A stretch of 64,000 nucleotides of DNA from Clostridium sp. (GTDB taxonomy: Bacteria; Bacillota; Clostridia; Lachnospirales; Lachnospiraceae), in assembly GCA_018377235.1 (NCBI GenBank), contig JAGZZT010000010.1, forward strand, positions 24,516-88,515, in the 5' to 3' direction. Under the pieces are notes generated by a model. The model was not told the origin of the DNA and made no database searches. It saw only the letters and a program-made list of their open reading frames with translations. How positions within the stretch are numbered: the first letter of the stretch is position 1; each line of letters starts with the position of its first letter. This document shows positions 16,859 to 24,606 of the stretch, piece by piece. The translations under genes and the position numbers were made by a program.

Positions 16859-16933
16859 GAAAACTTCCTCCTTCACTCACATATCTGCTGTTTTTTGTCT
16901 GCATCTGCGCCTTCTGATTTCAGTCTATCTAAT

Positions 16934-16962
16934 ACTATATTTTATTTTAGGAAAAATATCAA
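16934..16962 (-). promoter_or_regulatory. ftsZ sigma-A promoter
   Basis: TTGATA (16957-16962) and TATAGT (16934-16939) are 17 bp apart on the minus strand, in the gap between ftsQ and ftsZ. This allows ftsZ expression independent of the upstream wall genes. Confidence 0.75.
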
Positions 16963-17008
16963 CTGTTATTTTGCCGAATTTATCATTTTTCGCACCAGTT
17001 CTGCCATG

Positions 17009-17740
17009 CTACTGCTGGTTCTTCTGAAACCGATACATAGGATTTGAATTTGTCTCATCATAAGTATCCAGGTACAGCGTTCCGTCCAGATCTGAGTACT
17101 CCTGGATAATATCCTTCAGCTCCGCTATTTTTCCATTCATATCTTTTTTACCCCCCAGCTCCACTCGCAGGTTCCCCACTGTCACCACAGCCTGTCCCCC
17201 GCTCTGATAGCGGATTCCATCGGCATGGATTTCGTAGAGTGAAAGAATCTGCGTCAGATTTAAAATATCCTCGAAAATATCCTTATTTTCTACAGGAAGA
17301 GGTTCATGAAGCACCACATGGCCAAATTTCAGTCCCTCAATCTTTGGTATTCCAGGCAGAATTTCACTTGTGCTCTCCACAATCATTCCATCTTTGTCAA
17401 AATACATATTACTGTTCATATAGGACACATACCCTACCAGACTTTTTTCATAGACGATAATTTCCACCTCGTTAGGACCTCGAAATACTATTCTGTAGTC
17501 TTCCACAAAAGGAAGCTTCTTATGAGGTCTGAACTGATACTGCAGATAACAGTAAGCAGCATTCCGGCTGATGGGCGAGTCAAACACGGTCTGCTCAATC
17601 TCCTCAGCCGTATATCTCGTATTGCCGCTCACCTTCACTTCTGTAATCCGCAGGGATACTACGGTAACAGCTATGACTGCCAGCACAGCCAAAGCTGCAA
17701 TCAGGCCTGTTTTTCTTCTGTGTCTGATATATGTCCTCAT
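17009..17740 (-). CDS. ftsQ: Cell division protein FtsQ/DivIB
   Basis: Single-pass membrane protein of the divisome. The 243 residues comprise a short basic cytoplasmic tail, one membrane segment at about 12-30, then a POTRA domain (ITEVKVSGNTRYTAEEI, residues 32-48) and the FtsQ/DivIB beta domain (NEVEIIVYEKSLVGYV near 88-103). It links FtsL and the PBP to the ring in other bacteria. It lies between murA and ftsZ, its usual dcw position, 45 bp after murA. FtsA, which often follows FtsQ, is not encoded here. Confidence 0.9.
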   Translation of the reverse strand: MRTYIRHRRKTGLIAALAVLAVIAVTVVSLRITEVKVSGNTRYTAEEIEQTVFDSPISRNAAYCYLQYQFRPHKKLPFVEDYRIVFRGPNEVEIIVYEKSLVGYVSYMNSNMYFDKDGMIVESTSEILPGIPKIEGLKFGHVVLHEPLPVENKDIFEDILNLTQILSLYEIHADGIRYQSGGQAVVTVGNLRVELGGKKDMNGKIAELKDIIQEYSDLDGTLYLDTYDETNSNPMYRFQKNQQ

Positions 17741-17785
17741 GTCTGTACCTCCTGCTGAAAATATTTCATGCAGCCGGATCTGATA

Positions 17786-19063
17786 TCATGCAACTGGCTC
17801 ACGATACCAGAGCTTTCCGCCTAAGCTGCTTAAATCGCGGCAGATATCCTCATATCCACGCAAAATGTACTCTGCCTGCTCCACCAGAGTTGTGCCTTCT
17901 GCTGTCAGCCCTGCTGCAACAAGAGCCGCTCCGCCCCGCAGATCATAAGCCTTTACCCGGCATCCGCGCAGACGTCTTCCCTCTCTCACTCTTGCCTGTT
18001 CTTTGCACACCTCCACCAGTGCTCCCATTTTATTCAGTTCCCGGGCTGTTTTAAACCGGCTTTCAAACACTGTTTCTTCCACCATGCCGCCGCTTGAAAC
18101 GCTCATAAGAGCAAGCAGAGGCGACTGCAGATCTGTAGGAAAAGCTGGATAAGGACCTGTTTTGGCATAGATTTTTCCAAAAGGTCTTTCACACCGCAAA
18201 TAGATTCTGTCCTTCTCCCGATAGACCAGCGCTCCTCCCTCCTCCAGAAGATCACTCAGGCTGGAAAGTTCCTCTGAACGAATTCCGGAAATTTCTATCT
18301 CTCCGCCGGCTGCTGCCGCTGCAATCAGATAAGTTCCTGCCACAATCCTGTCTCCATCTGCCCGTACCGTGCATCCGTGAAGGGGCAGGCCTCCTGTAAT
18401 GCGAAGATGAGAGGTTCCAATGCCAAGAATCCTGGCGCCCATCCTGTTCAGCATGTGGCAGAGAGCTGTGATTTCTGGTTCCTTCGCACAGCCAGATAAA
18501 GAACTCTCCCCCTCGGCGGCCACCGCGGCAAAAATAGCATTTTCTGTGGCTCCTACGCTTGGATAGGAAAACTGCACCGCTGCGCCTGATAAGGCTCCGG
18601 CCCGCCTGAAGGCAGAGGCCGTTACCCGTCCTGTCTCCCTGTCCTCCTCAATTTCTGCTCCAAACTGTTTCAGTGCCTTCAGATGGAGATCTATCGGCCT
18701 TTTTCCAATCATACAGCCGCCTGGATAGTAAATGCACGCTCTCCCCTGCCGGGCCAGCAGAGGCCCTAAAAGGATCACAGAGGAGCGCATTTTTTCCATA
18801 TCCTCTTTTCTGACACAATTTCCGGAAAGCCTTTCCGAGTCAATCGTCATCCGTCCGCTGCTGTCCAGGACGCACTGGCAGCCGAGGGACTGTAGGATTT
18901 CCATCATGCAGCAGACATCACGGATCCTGGGGACATGCTCTATGGTCGTCACACCCCGGTTCAGAACGGCTGCAGCCATCATAGGAAGTACGGCATTTTT
19001 AGAGCCTTGAACAGACAGTTCCCCCTGCAAAGGCCCTCCTCCGAAAATCTCTATTTCAGCCAA
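17786..19063 (-). CDS. murA: UDP-N-acetylglucosamine 1-carboxyvinyltransferase
   Basis: First committed enzyme of peptidoglycan synthesis; it transfers enolpyruvate from PEP to UDP-GlcNAc. The 425-residue protein carries catalytic Lys22 in QGSKNAVLP and the active-site loop YYPGGCMIGKRPID with the fosfomycin-target Cys at 117. DRIVAGTYLIAA and PYPAFPTDLQ also match the family. It sits where murG would be expected between ftsW and ftsQ, and a terminator separates it from ftsW. Many Firmicutes have two MurA paralogues. A second copy elsewhere is possible, since this one is in a spore-former dcw cluster with its own upstream region. Confidence 0.95.
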   Translation of the reverse strand: MAEIEIFGGGPLQGELSVQGSKNAVLPMMAAAVLNRGVTTIEHVPRIRDVCCMMEILQSLGCQCVLDSSGRMTIDSERLSGNCVRKEDMEKMRSSVILLGPLLARQGRACIYYPGGCMIGKRPIDLHLKALKQFGAEIEEDRETGRVTASAFRRAGALSGAAVQFSYPSVGATENAIFAAVAAEGESSLSGCAKEPEITALCHMLNRMGARILGIGTSHLRITGGLPLHGCTVRADGDRIVAGTYLIAAAAAGGEIEISGIRSEELSSLSDLLEEGGALVYREKDRIYLRCERPFGKIYAKTGPYPAFPTDLQSPLLALMSVSSGGMVEETVFESRFKTARELNKMGALVEVCKEQARVREGRRLRGCRVKAYDLRGGAALVAAGLTAEGTTLVEQAEYILRGYEDICRDLSSLGGKLWYREPVA

Positions 19064-19150
19064 GGCAACGGTTCCCTTCTATTTCCTTATATTATCCTAT
19101 GCAAATCTTTTCAGTTTTGTGACAGCTTCATCTCTTTAAAAATCACAATA

Positions 19151-19193
19151 AGAAAAAAGGAAGGATTTTCCGCTTTTTTATAAAGAAAATCCT
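19151..19193 (-). terminator. Terminator between ftsW and murA
   Basis: AGGATTTTC (19162-19170) pairs with GAAAATCCT (19185-19193). On the minus strand the stem is followed by TCCTTTTTTCTT, a good T-tract. This splits the wall cluster into two transcription units. Confidence 0.8.
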
Positions 19194-19207
19194 CCCCGTT
19201 TTGGCGC

Positions 19208-20353
19208 CTATCCCTCTAATTTGATCTGGTTCGAGACACTCAGTACCATTCCCATCTCCAGCATCAAAAACAGAACTGAGGTTCCTCCATAGCTGATAAA
19301 AGGAAGGGTAACTCCTGTGTTGGGAATAGTGTTCGTTACAACGGCTACATTCAGAATAACCTGTATTCCGATATGAGCCATTACGCCTACCACAATCAAA
19401 GAGCCCATGAGATCCGGCGCGTTGCTGGCAATCACCATAAAGCGGTAAATCATAAACATGAACATAAGAATCAGAAGAGTCGCTCCGAACAGCCCCAGTT
19501 CCTCACAGATGATAGAGAAAATCATATCATTCTGGGGTTCTGGCACAAATCCCAGCTTCTGAAGGCTCTGTCCCAGTCCTCTGCCAAAAAAACCGCCGGA
19601 TCCAATGGCGTACAATCCCTGAAGCGTCTGATACCCTGTATCCGTAGCTGCCGGATCTACCCAGGCAGTGATACGATCCAGCTGATAAGGCTTTAACAGC
19701 CTGACCGCTACCAGGGCCTTTCCTATGTAGGGCGATACGGCAATCAGTCCAATGCCCGCCCCCGCGCAGGCAAAGAAAGGCCACTTGATCTTGCAGGCCA
19801 CAAACAGCACCACAAACACAATACCGCAGGTAATGATTCCTGAGCTCAGGTTGTTCTCTGTAATCAGAAGAGCCGGTACGCCGCACCAGATAATGATAGC
19901 CCGCACATTCCGAAATTCATTGACCTTCAGTCCCATTCTGGAAATCACAACAGCCAGAAACAGAATCAGAGAAATCTTTACCAGCTCCGTGGGCTGGAAC
20001 TGAATTGGTCCAATCTGAAGCCATCTTTTCTTTCCATGAGATTCCACTCCAAAGAGCATGGTGGCAACCATACAGGCCAAGGACACGCCATAGGCCAGCC
20101 AGGTAAATTTAGCAAACCAGTGATAGTCAATTTTAGAAATAATCAGCATAGCCGCCGCACCGGCTGCCGCAATCATACCCTGGCGCTTCACAAAATACGC
20201 AGCGTCTCCCAGCATCAGCTGCGCCCTGTAGGAGCTGGCGCTGTAAATCATAATAAGCCCGAATACCGTCAAAAATACAACGGACAGAAGAAGACTGTAA
20301 TCGTAGAACCGATGGGGCTTTTTCTTCTTCTTTTTTTTCGGCGCGTCAGCCAT
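19208..20353 (-). CDS. ftsW: SEDS glycosyltransferase FtsW/SpoVE
   Basis: Polytopic membrane enzyme of the SEDS family that polymerises lipid II into glycan strands with a partner class B PBP. The 381 residues have about ten membrane segments after a lysine-rich N-terminus. The conserved PEPQNDMIFSIICEELG holds the catalytic-type Asp, and QGLYAIGSGGFFGRGLG and LPFISYGGTS are SEDS signatures. In spore-formers this dcw copy may act as FtsW, as SpoVE, or as both; sequence alone does not decide. The upstream spoVD-like PBP genes are the likely partners. Confidence 0.93.
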   Translation of the reverse strand: MADAPKKKKKKKPHRFYDYSLLLSVVFLTVFGLIMIYSASSYRAQLMLGDAAYFVKRQGMIAAAGAAAMLIISKIDYHWFAKFTWLAYGVSLACMVATMLFGVESHGKKRWLQIGPIQFQPTELVKISLILFLAVVISRMGLKVNEFRNVRAIIIWCGVPALLITENNLSSGIITCGIVFVVLFVACKIKWPFFACAGAGIGLIAVSPYIGKALVAVRLLKPYQLDRITAWVDPAATDTGYQTLQGLYAIGSGGFFGRGLGQSLQKLGFVPEPQNDMIFSIICEELGLFGATLLILMFMFMIYRFMVIASNAPDLMGSLIVVGVMAHIGIQVILNVAVVTNTIPNTGVTLPFISYGGTSVLFLMLEMGMVLSVSNQIKLEG

Positions 20354-20395
20354 CTCACCACTCCTTACTTGTGTCTGCGTCTATCTGCTTCATAT

Positions 20396-21745
20396 CTACA
20401 GGCTTCTTACATATTCCTTGAACATGCGGCCTCTCTCCTCATAATTATTGAACATTCCCCAGCTTGCGCAGGCCGGTGAGAGAAGCACATTGTCCCCGGC
20501 ATTGGCATAGGAGGCGCATACCTGAACCGCTTCTTTTAAATCCTCTGCATACATAATATCAGTAAAACCATGTTTTTTCGCGCACTCGGCAATTTTATCC
20601 CTGGTCTGGCCGATTAATACCAGATAACGCACCTTACCGCCGAAACTCTCAATCCACTCATCGTACTCTGAATGCTTGTCATAGCCTCCTGCAATAAGCA
20701 GAGTCGGTCCCGGCATGGCCTTGATGGCCTGCATGGCCGCATCCGGGTTCGTTCCCTTAGAATCATTATAATATTTTACCCCGAAACGCTCTGTGACGAA
20801 CTCAATGCGGTGTTCCACTGCCTCGAAACGCTTCACTACCCGACGGATAGTTTCCATAGGCACGCCCATATTCATGCTGACAGCCACAGCAGCCATGACA
20901 TTTTCATGATTGTGACGGCCTAACAGCTTCAGATCATGGATATTTACAACCTCCGTTACTTTTTTATCCTCATCCTTATATACGATCCTATCGTTATCCA
21001 GGTACAGGCCCTGATCCAGTTTTTCCCGGCTGGAGAAGTAGACTACCCTGCACTTTAACGTCTCTCCGAACTCTCGCAGCACCGGATCATCGTGGTTTAA
21101 TACGCAGACGTCCTCTTCCTTCTGATTCTTTGTAATACCTTCCTTAATCTCGATGTATCGTTCCATCGTCTTATGGCGGTCCAGATGATCCGGAGTAATA
21201 TTCAGGATAGCGCTGACATTCGGTCTGAAATCCATAATTGTCTCCAGCTGGAAACTGGAAACCTCAGCCACTGTTACAGACTCCTCTGTGGTCTCAAGAG
21301 CGTGAGCTGTATAGGGATCGCCGATATTACCCACTACAAACACACTGTCATAGAAAGCCTTCATGATCTCCCCTGTCAGAGCCGTAGTAGTAGTTTTTCC
21401 GTTTGTTCCTGTAATAGCCGCCAGTTTTCCCTTTGCACAGTGATAAGCCAGCTGAATCTCGCTCCAGATAGGAATTCCCGCCTGCTGGAGGACAGATACA
21501 AACGGAGCCTCCAGTGAAATTCCCGGGCTGATAATAGAAAGCTCCACGCCCAGAAGATCTGTGCGGTCTAATTTTCCAAGAACAAAGCTGACCTTCGCCC
21601 CATCATCAAATTTCTGTCTCAAATCTGCCTCATTCAGCTTGTCATTGCCGTCATAGAGAACAACCTCTCCTCCCATGCCCAGGAGAAGCTTTGCCGCTGC
21701 AATGCCGCTGATTCCGCTTCCTGCTACCAATACTTTCTGACTCAT
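20396..21745 (-). CDS. murD: UDP-N-acetylmuramoyl-L-alanine--D-glutamate ligase
   Basis: ATP-dependent Mur ligase that adds D-glutamate to UDP-MurNAc-L-Ala in the cytoplasm. The 449-residue protein has an N-terminal UMP-binding Rossmann domain (GSGISGIAAAKLLLGMGG, 9-26), the ATP loop TGTNGKTTTTAL near 112-123, the central domain motif NITPDHLDRH near 182, and a C-terminal domain with YYNDSKGTNPDA near 290. It lies 14 bases after mraY on the same strand, in the standard order. The other Mur ligases are not in this cluster. Confidence 0.97.
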   Translation of the reverse strand: MSQKVLVAGSGISGIAAAKLLLGMGGEVVLYDGNDKLNEADLRQKFDDGAKVSFVLGKLDRTDLLGVELSIISPGISLEAPFVSVLQQAGIPIWSEIQLAYHCAKGKLAAITGTNGKTTTTALTGEIMKAFYDSVFVVGNIGDPYTAHALETTEESVTVAEVSSFQLETIMDFRPNVSAILNITPDHLDRHKTMERYIEIKEGITKNQKEEDVCVLNHDDPVLREFGETLKCRVVYFSSREKLDQGLYLDNDRIVYKDEDKKVTEVVNIHDLKLLGRHNHENVMAAVAVSMNMGVPMETIRRVVKRFEAVEHRIEFVTERFGVKYYNDSKGTNPDAAMQAIKAMPGPTLLIAGGYDKHSEYDEWIESFGGKVRYLVLIGQTRDKIAECAKKHGFTDIMYAEDLKEAVQVCASYANAGDNVLLSPACASWGMFNNYEERGRMFKEYVRSL

Positions 21746-21758
21746 TGTCCATTTCCTC

Positions 21759-22730
21759 CTATAATCCTAAGTATGCAATCAGACAAAGGATTGCTGTTAT
21801 AATAGAAAATACTGCGACTACCCTTGTTTCAGACCATCCGCACAGCTCAAAATGATGATGGATGGGGGCCATCTTAAAAATTCTCTTTCCACCTGTGCTC
21901 TTAAAATATGTCACCTGCATAATTACAGACAGCACTTCCACCAGATAAATCAATCCTACCAGGGCGATAAAAATCGGCATCTGCATCATAAAAGCGCTGG
22001 CTGACACAAATCCCCCCAGGGCCAGAGAACCTGTATCTCCCATAAATACCTTAGCTGGATATACGTTAAACAGCAGAAAGCCCAGAAGGCTTCCCACCAC
22101 AGCTCCTGTAATAGGGCTGATCCCCGTATTCTCTCCAATCGCCACAATCGTAAAGAAGGTAGCTACGAGAATCGTCACGCTGGTACAGAGTCCGTCCAGT
22201 CCATCTGTAAAGTTTACTCCATTATCTGTTCCCAGCACGATAAAAAACAGGGCAGGAATAAACAGCCATAAAGGAAGAGTCAGGAAAAATCCGTCATCGA
22301 AGCCTCCTGTAAATGGAATCAGCATAGAAGTTCCCACCTCTTTGCTGCTGATCAGATAGTAGGCGAAAATCCCTGTAACGATAATCTGTCCCAAAAGCTT
22401 CTGCTTCGGATTCAGCCCTTCGGAACGCTTCATTACAATCTTAATGTAATCGTCCAAAAAGCCGATTACGCCAAAGCCCACCGTCATGAACAGAATTGGG
22501 ATAATTTTCGGATAATCCTTTATATAGAGCAGGGAGGTAATCACAATGGCGCCTAAAATTACAATACCTCCCATAGTCGGCGTCCCCTGCTTTTTCAAAT
22601 GGGCCTGGGGGCCGTCCTCTCTCACCTGCTGCCCGAATTTCAGCTTGTGCAGAAAGGGAATTACAATCGGGCACATAACCGCGCTGATAATAAATGCCGT
22701 GATAACCGCAAGAATTGTCTCATTTACCAT
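21759..22730 (-). CDS. mraY: Phospho-N-acetylmuramoyl-pentapeptide transferase
   Basis: Integral membrane enzyme that transfers phospho-MurNAc-pentapeptide to undecaprenyl phosphate to make lipid I. From the chosen start it has 323 residues and about ten membrane segments. Diagnostic motifs are PTMGGI, FLDDYIKIV (Mg-binding Asp pair), NFTDGLDGLC and APIHHHFELCG. The start at 22730 (MVNETILAV) is set by GAGGTG four bases upstream. A longer frame extends into the preceding PBP gene without support. Confidence 0.97.
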   Translation of the reverse strand: MVNETILAVITAFIISAVMCPIVIPFLHKLKFGQQVREDGPQAHLKKQGTPTMGGIVILGAIVITSLLYIKDYPKIIPILFMTVGFGVIGFLDDYIKIVMKRSEGLNPKQKLLGQIIVTGIFAYYLISSKEVGTSMLIPFTGGFDDGFFLTLPLWLFIPALFFIVLGTDNGVNFTDGLDGLCTSVTILVATFFTIVAIGENTGISPITGAVVGSLLGFLLFNVYPAKVFMGDTGSLALGGFVSASAFMMQMPIFIALVGLIYLVEVLSVIMQVTYFKSTGGKRIFKMAPIHHHFELCGWSETRVVAVFSIITAILCLIAYLGL

Positions 22731-22810
22731 GTCACACCTCAGATTCTTATGTAGTCTTTTGTTGAGCTGTCTTAGACTCCTGATTAGTATACGTCTTTTT
22801 CCATGAATAA

Positions 22811-24544
22811 TCAACTGTTACTTTGGTCCCTCTCAATGCCCAGATAAGGCAGAATATTGTCAAAAATACTGCCGATGACAGGGGCCGCAATGGTACCGCC
22901 ATAGTAAATCCCCTCAGGCTCGTCGATGGTGATCAGGGCAATGACCTGCGGATTGTCAGCCGGGGCAAAACCCAGAAACGAAGAAATATATTTTTTTCTG
23001 CTTCTGGGCAGTTTTTCTGATGTGGCCGTCTTTCCGCCAATCCGATATCCGGAAACTTTCGCATTCTTTCCGCTGCCTTCTGCCACCACCTGCTCCAGAA
23101 TATAGCGCATCGTCTCACTGGTCTCCTTGGAAAGAATTCTTCCCTTTTCCTTCTGCTCAAATTCATGGACAAAGCCTGTGGATGGATTTTCCACTTTTAC
23201 TGCAAAATGAGGAGTTACCCGTTTTCCTCCATTAATGATCGAAGAAGCGGTGGTAATCAGCTGAAGAGGCGTAATCTGAAAGGACTGTCCAAAAGACACA
23301 GTCGCCAGCTCTACCGCTCCCATATTTTCTTTCCGGTGCATGATAGTGGCGGCTTCTCCCGGCAGATCCACCCCCGTCTTTCCCATAAGGCCGAACTGTT
23401 CAAAATATTTATAATAGCGGTCCACTCCCAGACGCTGCCCCACATCAATGAGTACAGGATTACAGGAATTCATCATTCCCTGGAGAAAGGTCTCTCCGCC
23501 GTGGCCTCCCGTCTTATGGCATCGGATTTTCCTGTCCTCCACGATCCGGAAGCCTGGGCAGGAAAATGTATCCTTGAGGGTAACAATCCCCTCCTCCAGC
23601 CCTGCAGCAGCTGTAATAATCTTAAAGGTAGATCCCGGCTCATATGTGTCGTTAATGCAGGGATTTCTCCACATCTGGTTCAACATTTCCTGCCGTTTTG
23701 CAGGATCCTCAGGCTGAGTCCCCGCTGGCAGGGCAAAGGGATCGTTTAAGTTAAATTCCGGCACAGTGACCATGGACAAAATCTCTCCGTTTTGCGGATT
23801 CATCATAATTACAGAAACCCGGTTGGCCGATTTTTTCTCCATTACCTGCAGAGCTGCCTGCTGGGCATATTGCTGCAGATTCACATCCAGGCTGATTGTC
23901 AGATCATTTCCCGCCACCGGCTCGATCCTGTCCTCCGCAGCATTCTCAATCTCTACGCCAGCTGCATCGGCCAGGGTAAGAATCGTTCCATTCTGCCCTT
24001 TCAGCCATTCCTCATACTCCACCTCCAGACCGATAATCCCCTGATTATCACCTCCGGTAAATCCGAGAACCCGGGATGCCATCTCATTAAAAGGATAATA
24101 TCGCTTATAATCCTCGTCCACCTTCACACCGGCCAGTCCCATATCGCGAATCCTGTCTCCCGTCTCCTTGTCTACATTTGTCCTGATAATCTCTCTGGCC
24201 GTATACTTTTCTACCTTCTTTTCTACCTCCTCAATCGGAAGCGAAAGTTCCTGGCTGAGAACCTGGGAGACTGTCTTGGGATCCTCAATCTGATTATGAA
24301 CCACTGATACAGTGCATACAGTCCTGTTATCAGCAATCACTGTTCCATTTCTGTCTAAAATTCTGCCTCGAGCTGCCTTCAGCGTCCTCTCCCTCTGATG
24401 CAGTTCCTCCGCCATACCGCTGTATACATCTGCCTTCCATGTCATAAGAAAAAATAGCCGTCCTGTCAGGCCTGCCATGCAGAGGCATAAAAGCCCGCAC
24501 AGGAGAGCTATCCTTTCTCTGTGCCTTGTTCTTCTCCTCTCCAT
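22811..24544 (-). CDS. Class B penicillin-binding protein, FtsI/SpoVD-like (second of two)
   Basis: A septal peptidoglycan transpeptidase of 577 residues. One N-terminal membrane segment spans about 12-34, followed by the dimerisation domain (RGRILDRNGTVIADN, 59-73) and the transpeptidase domain. The active-site triad motifs are STFK at 305-308, SCN at 360-362 and KTAT at 505-508. The last is usually KTG(T/S), so the second Gly is replaced by Ala. No PASTA domain is present. It overlaps nothing and follows the first PBP by about 60 bp. One copy probably serves vegetative division with FtsW and the other the spore cortex; which is which cannot be told. Confidence 0.9.
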   Translation of the reverse strand: MERRRTRHRERIALLCGLLCLCMAGLTGRLFFLMTWKADVYSGMAEELHQRERTLKAARGRILDRNGTVIADNRTVCTVSVVHNQIEDPKTVSQVLSQELSLPIEEVEKKVEKYTAREIIRTNVDKETGDRIRDMGLAGVKVDEDYKRYYPFNEMASRVLGFTGGDNQGIIGLEVEYEEWLKGQNGTILTLADAAGVEIENAAEDRIEPVAGNDLTISLDVNLQQYAQQAALQVMEKKSANRVSVIMMNPQNGEILSMVTVPEFNLNDPFALPAGTQPEDPAKRQEMLNQMWRNPCINDTYEPGSTFKIITAAAGLEEGIVTLKDTFSCPGFRIVEDRKIRCHKTGGHGGETFLQGMMNSCNPVLIDVGQRLGVDRYYKYFEQFGLMGKTGVDLPGEAATIMHRKENMGAVELATVSFGQSFQITPLQLITTASSIINGGKRVTPHFAVKVENPSTGFVHEFEQKEKGRILSKETSETMRYILEQVVAEGSGKNAKVSGYRIGGKTATSEKLPRSRKKYISSFLGFAPADNPQVIALITIDEPEGIYYGGTIAAPVIGSIFDNILPYLGIERDQSNS

Positions 24545-24606
24545 ACTGTATCGCTCCTGCGTAGAACGCTGTCCCAGTTGATACAGTATATTGTGGAAAA
24601 ACCTTT

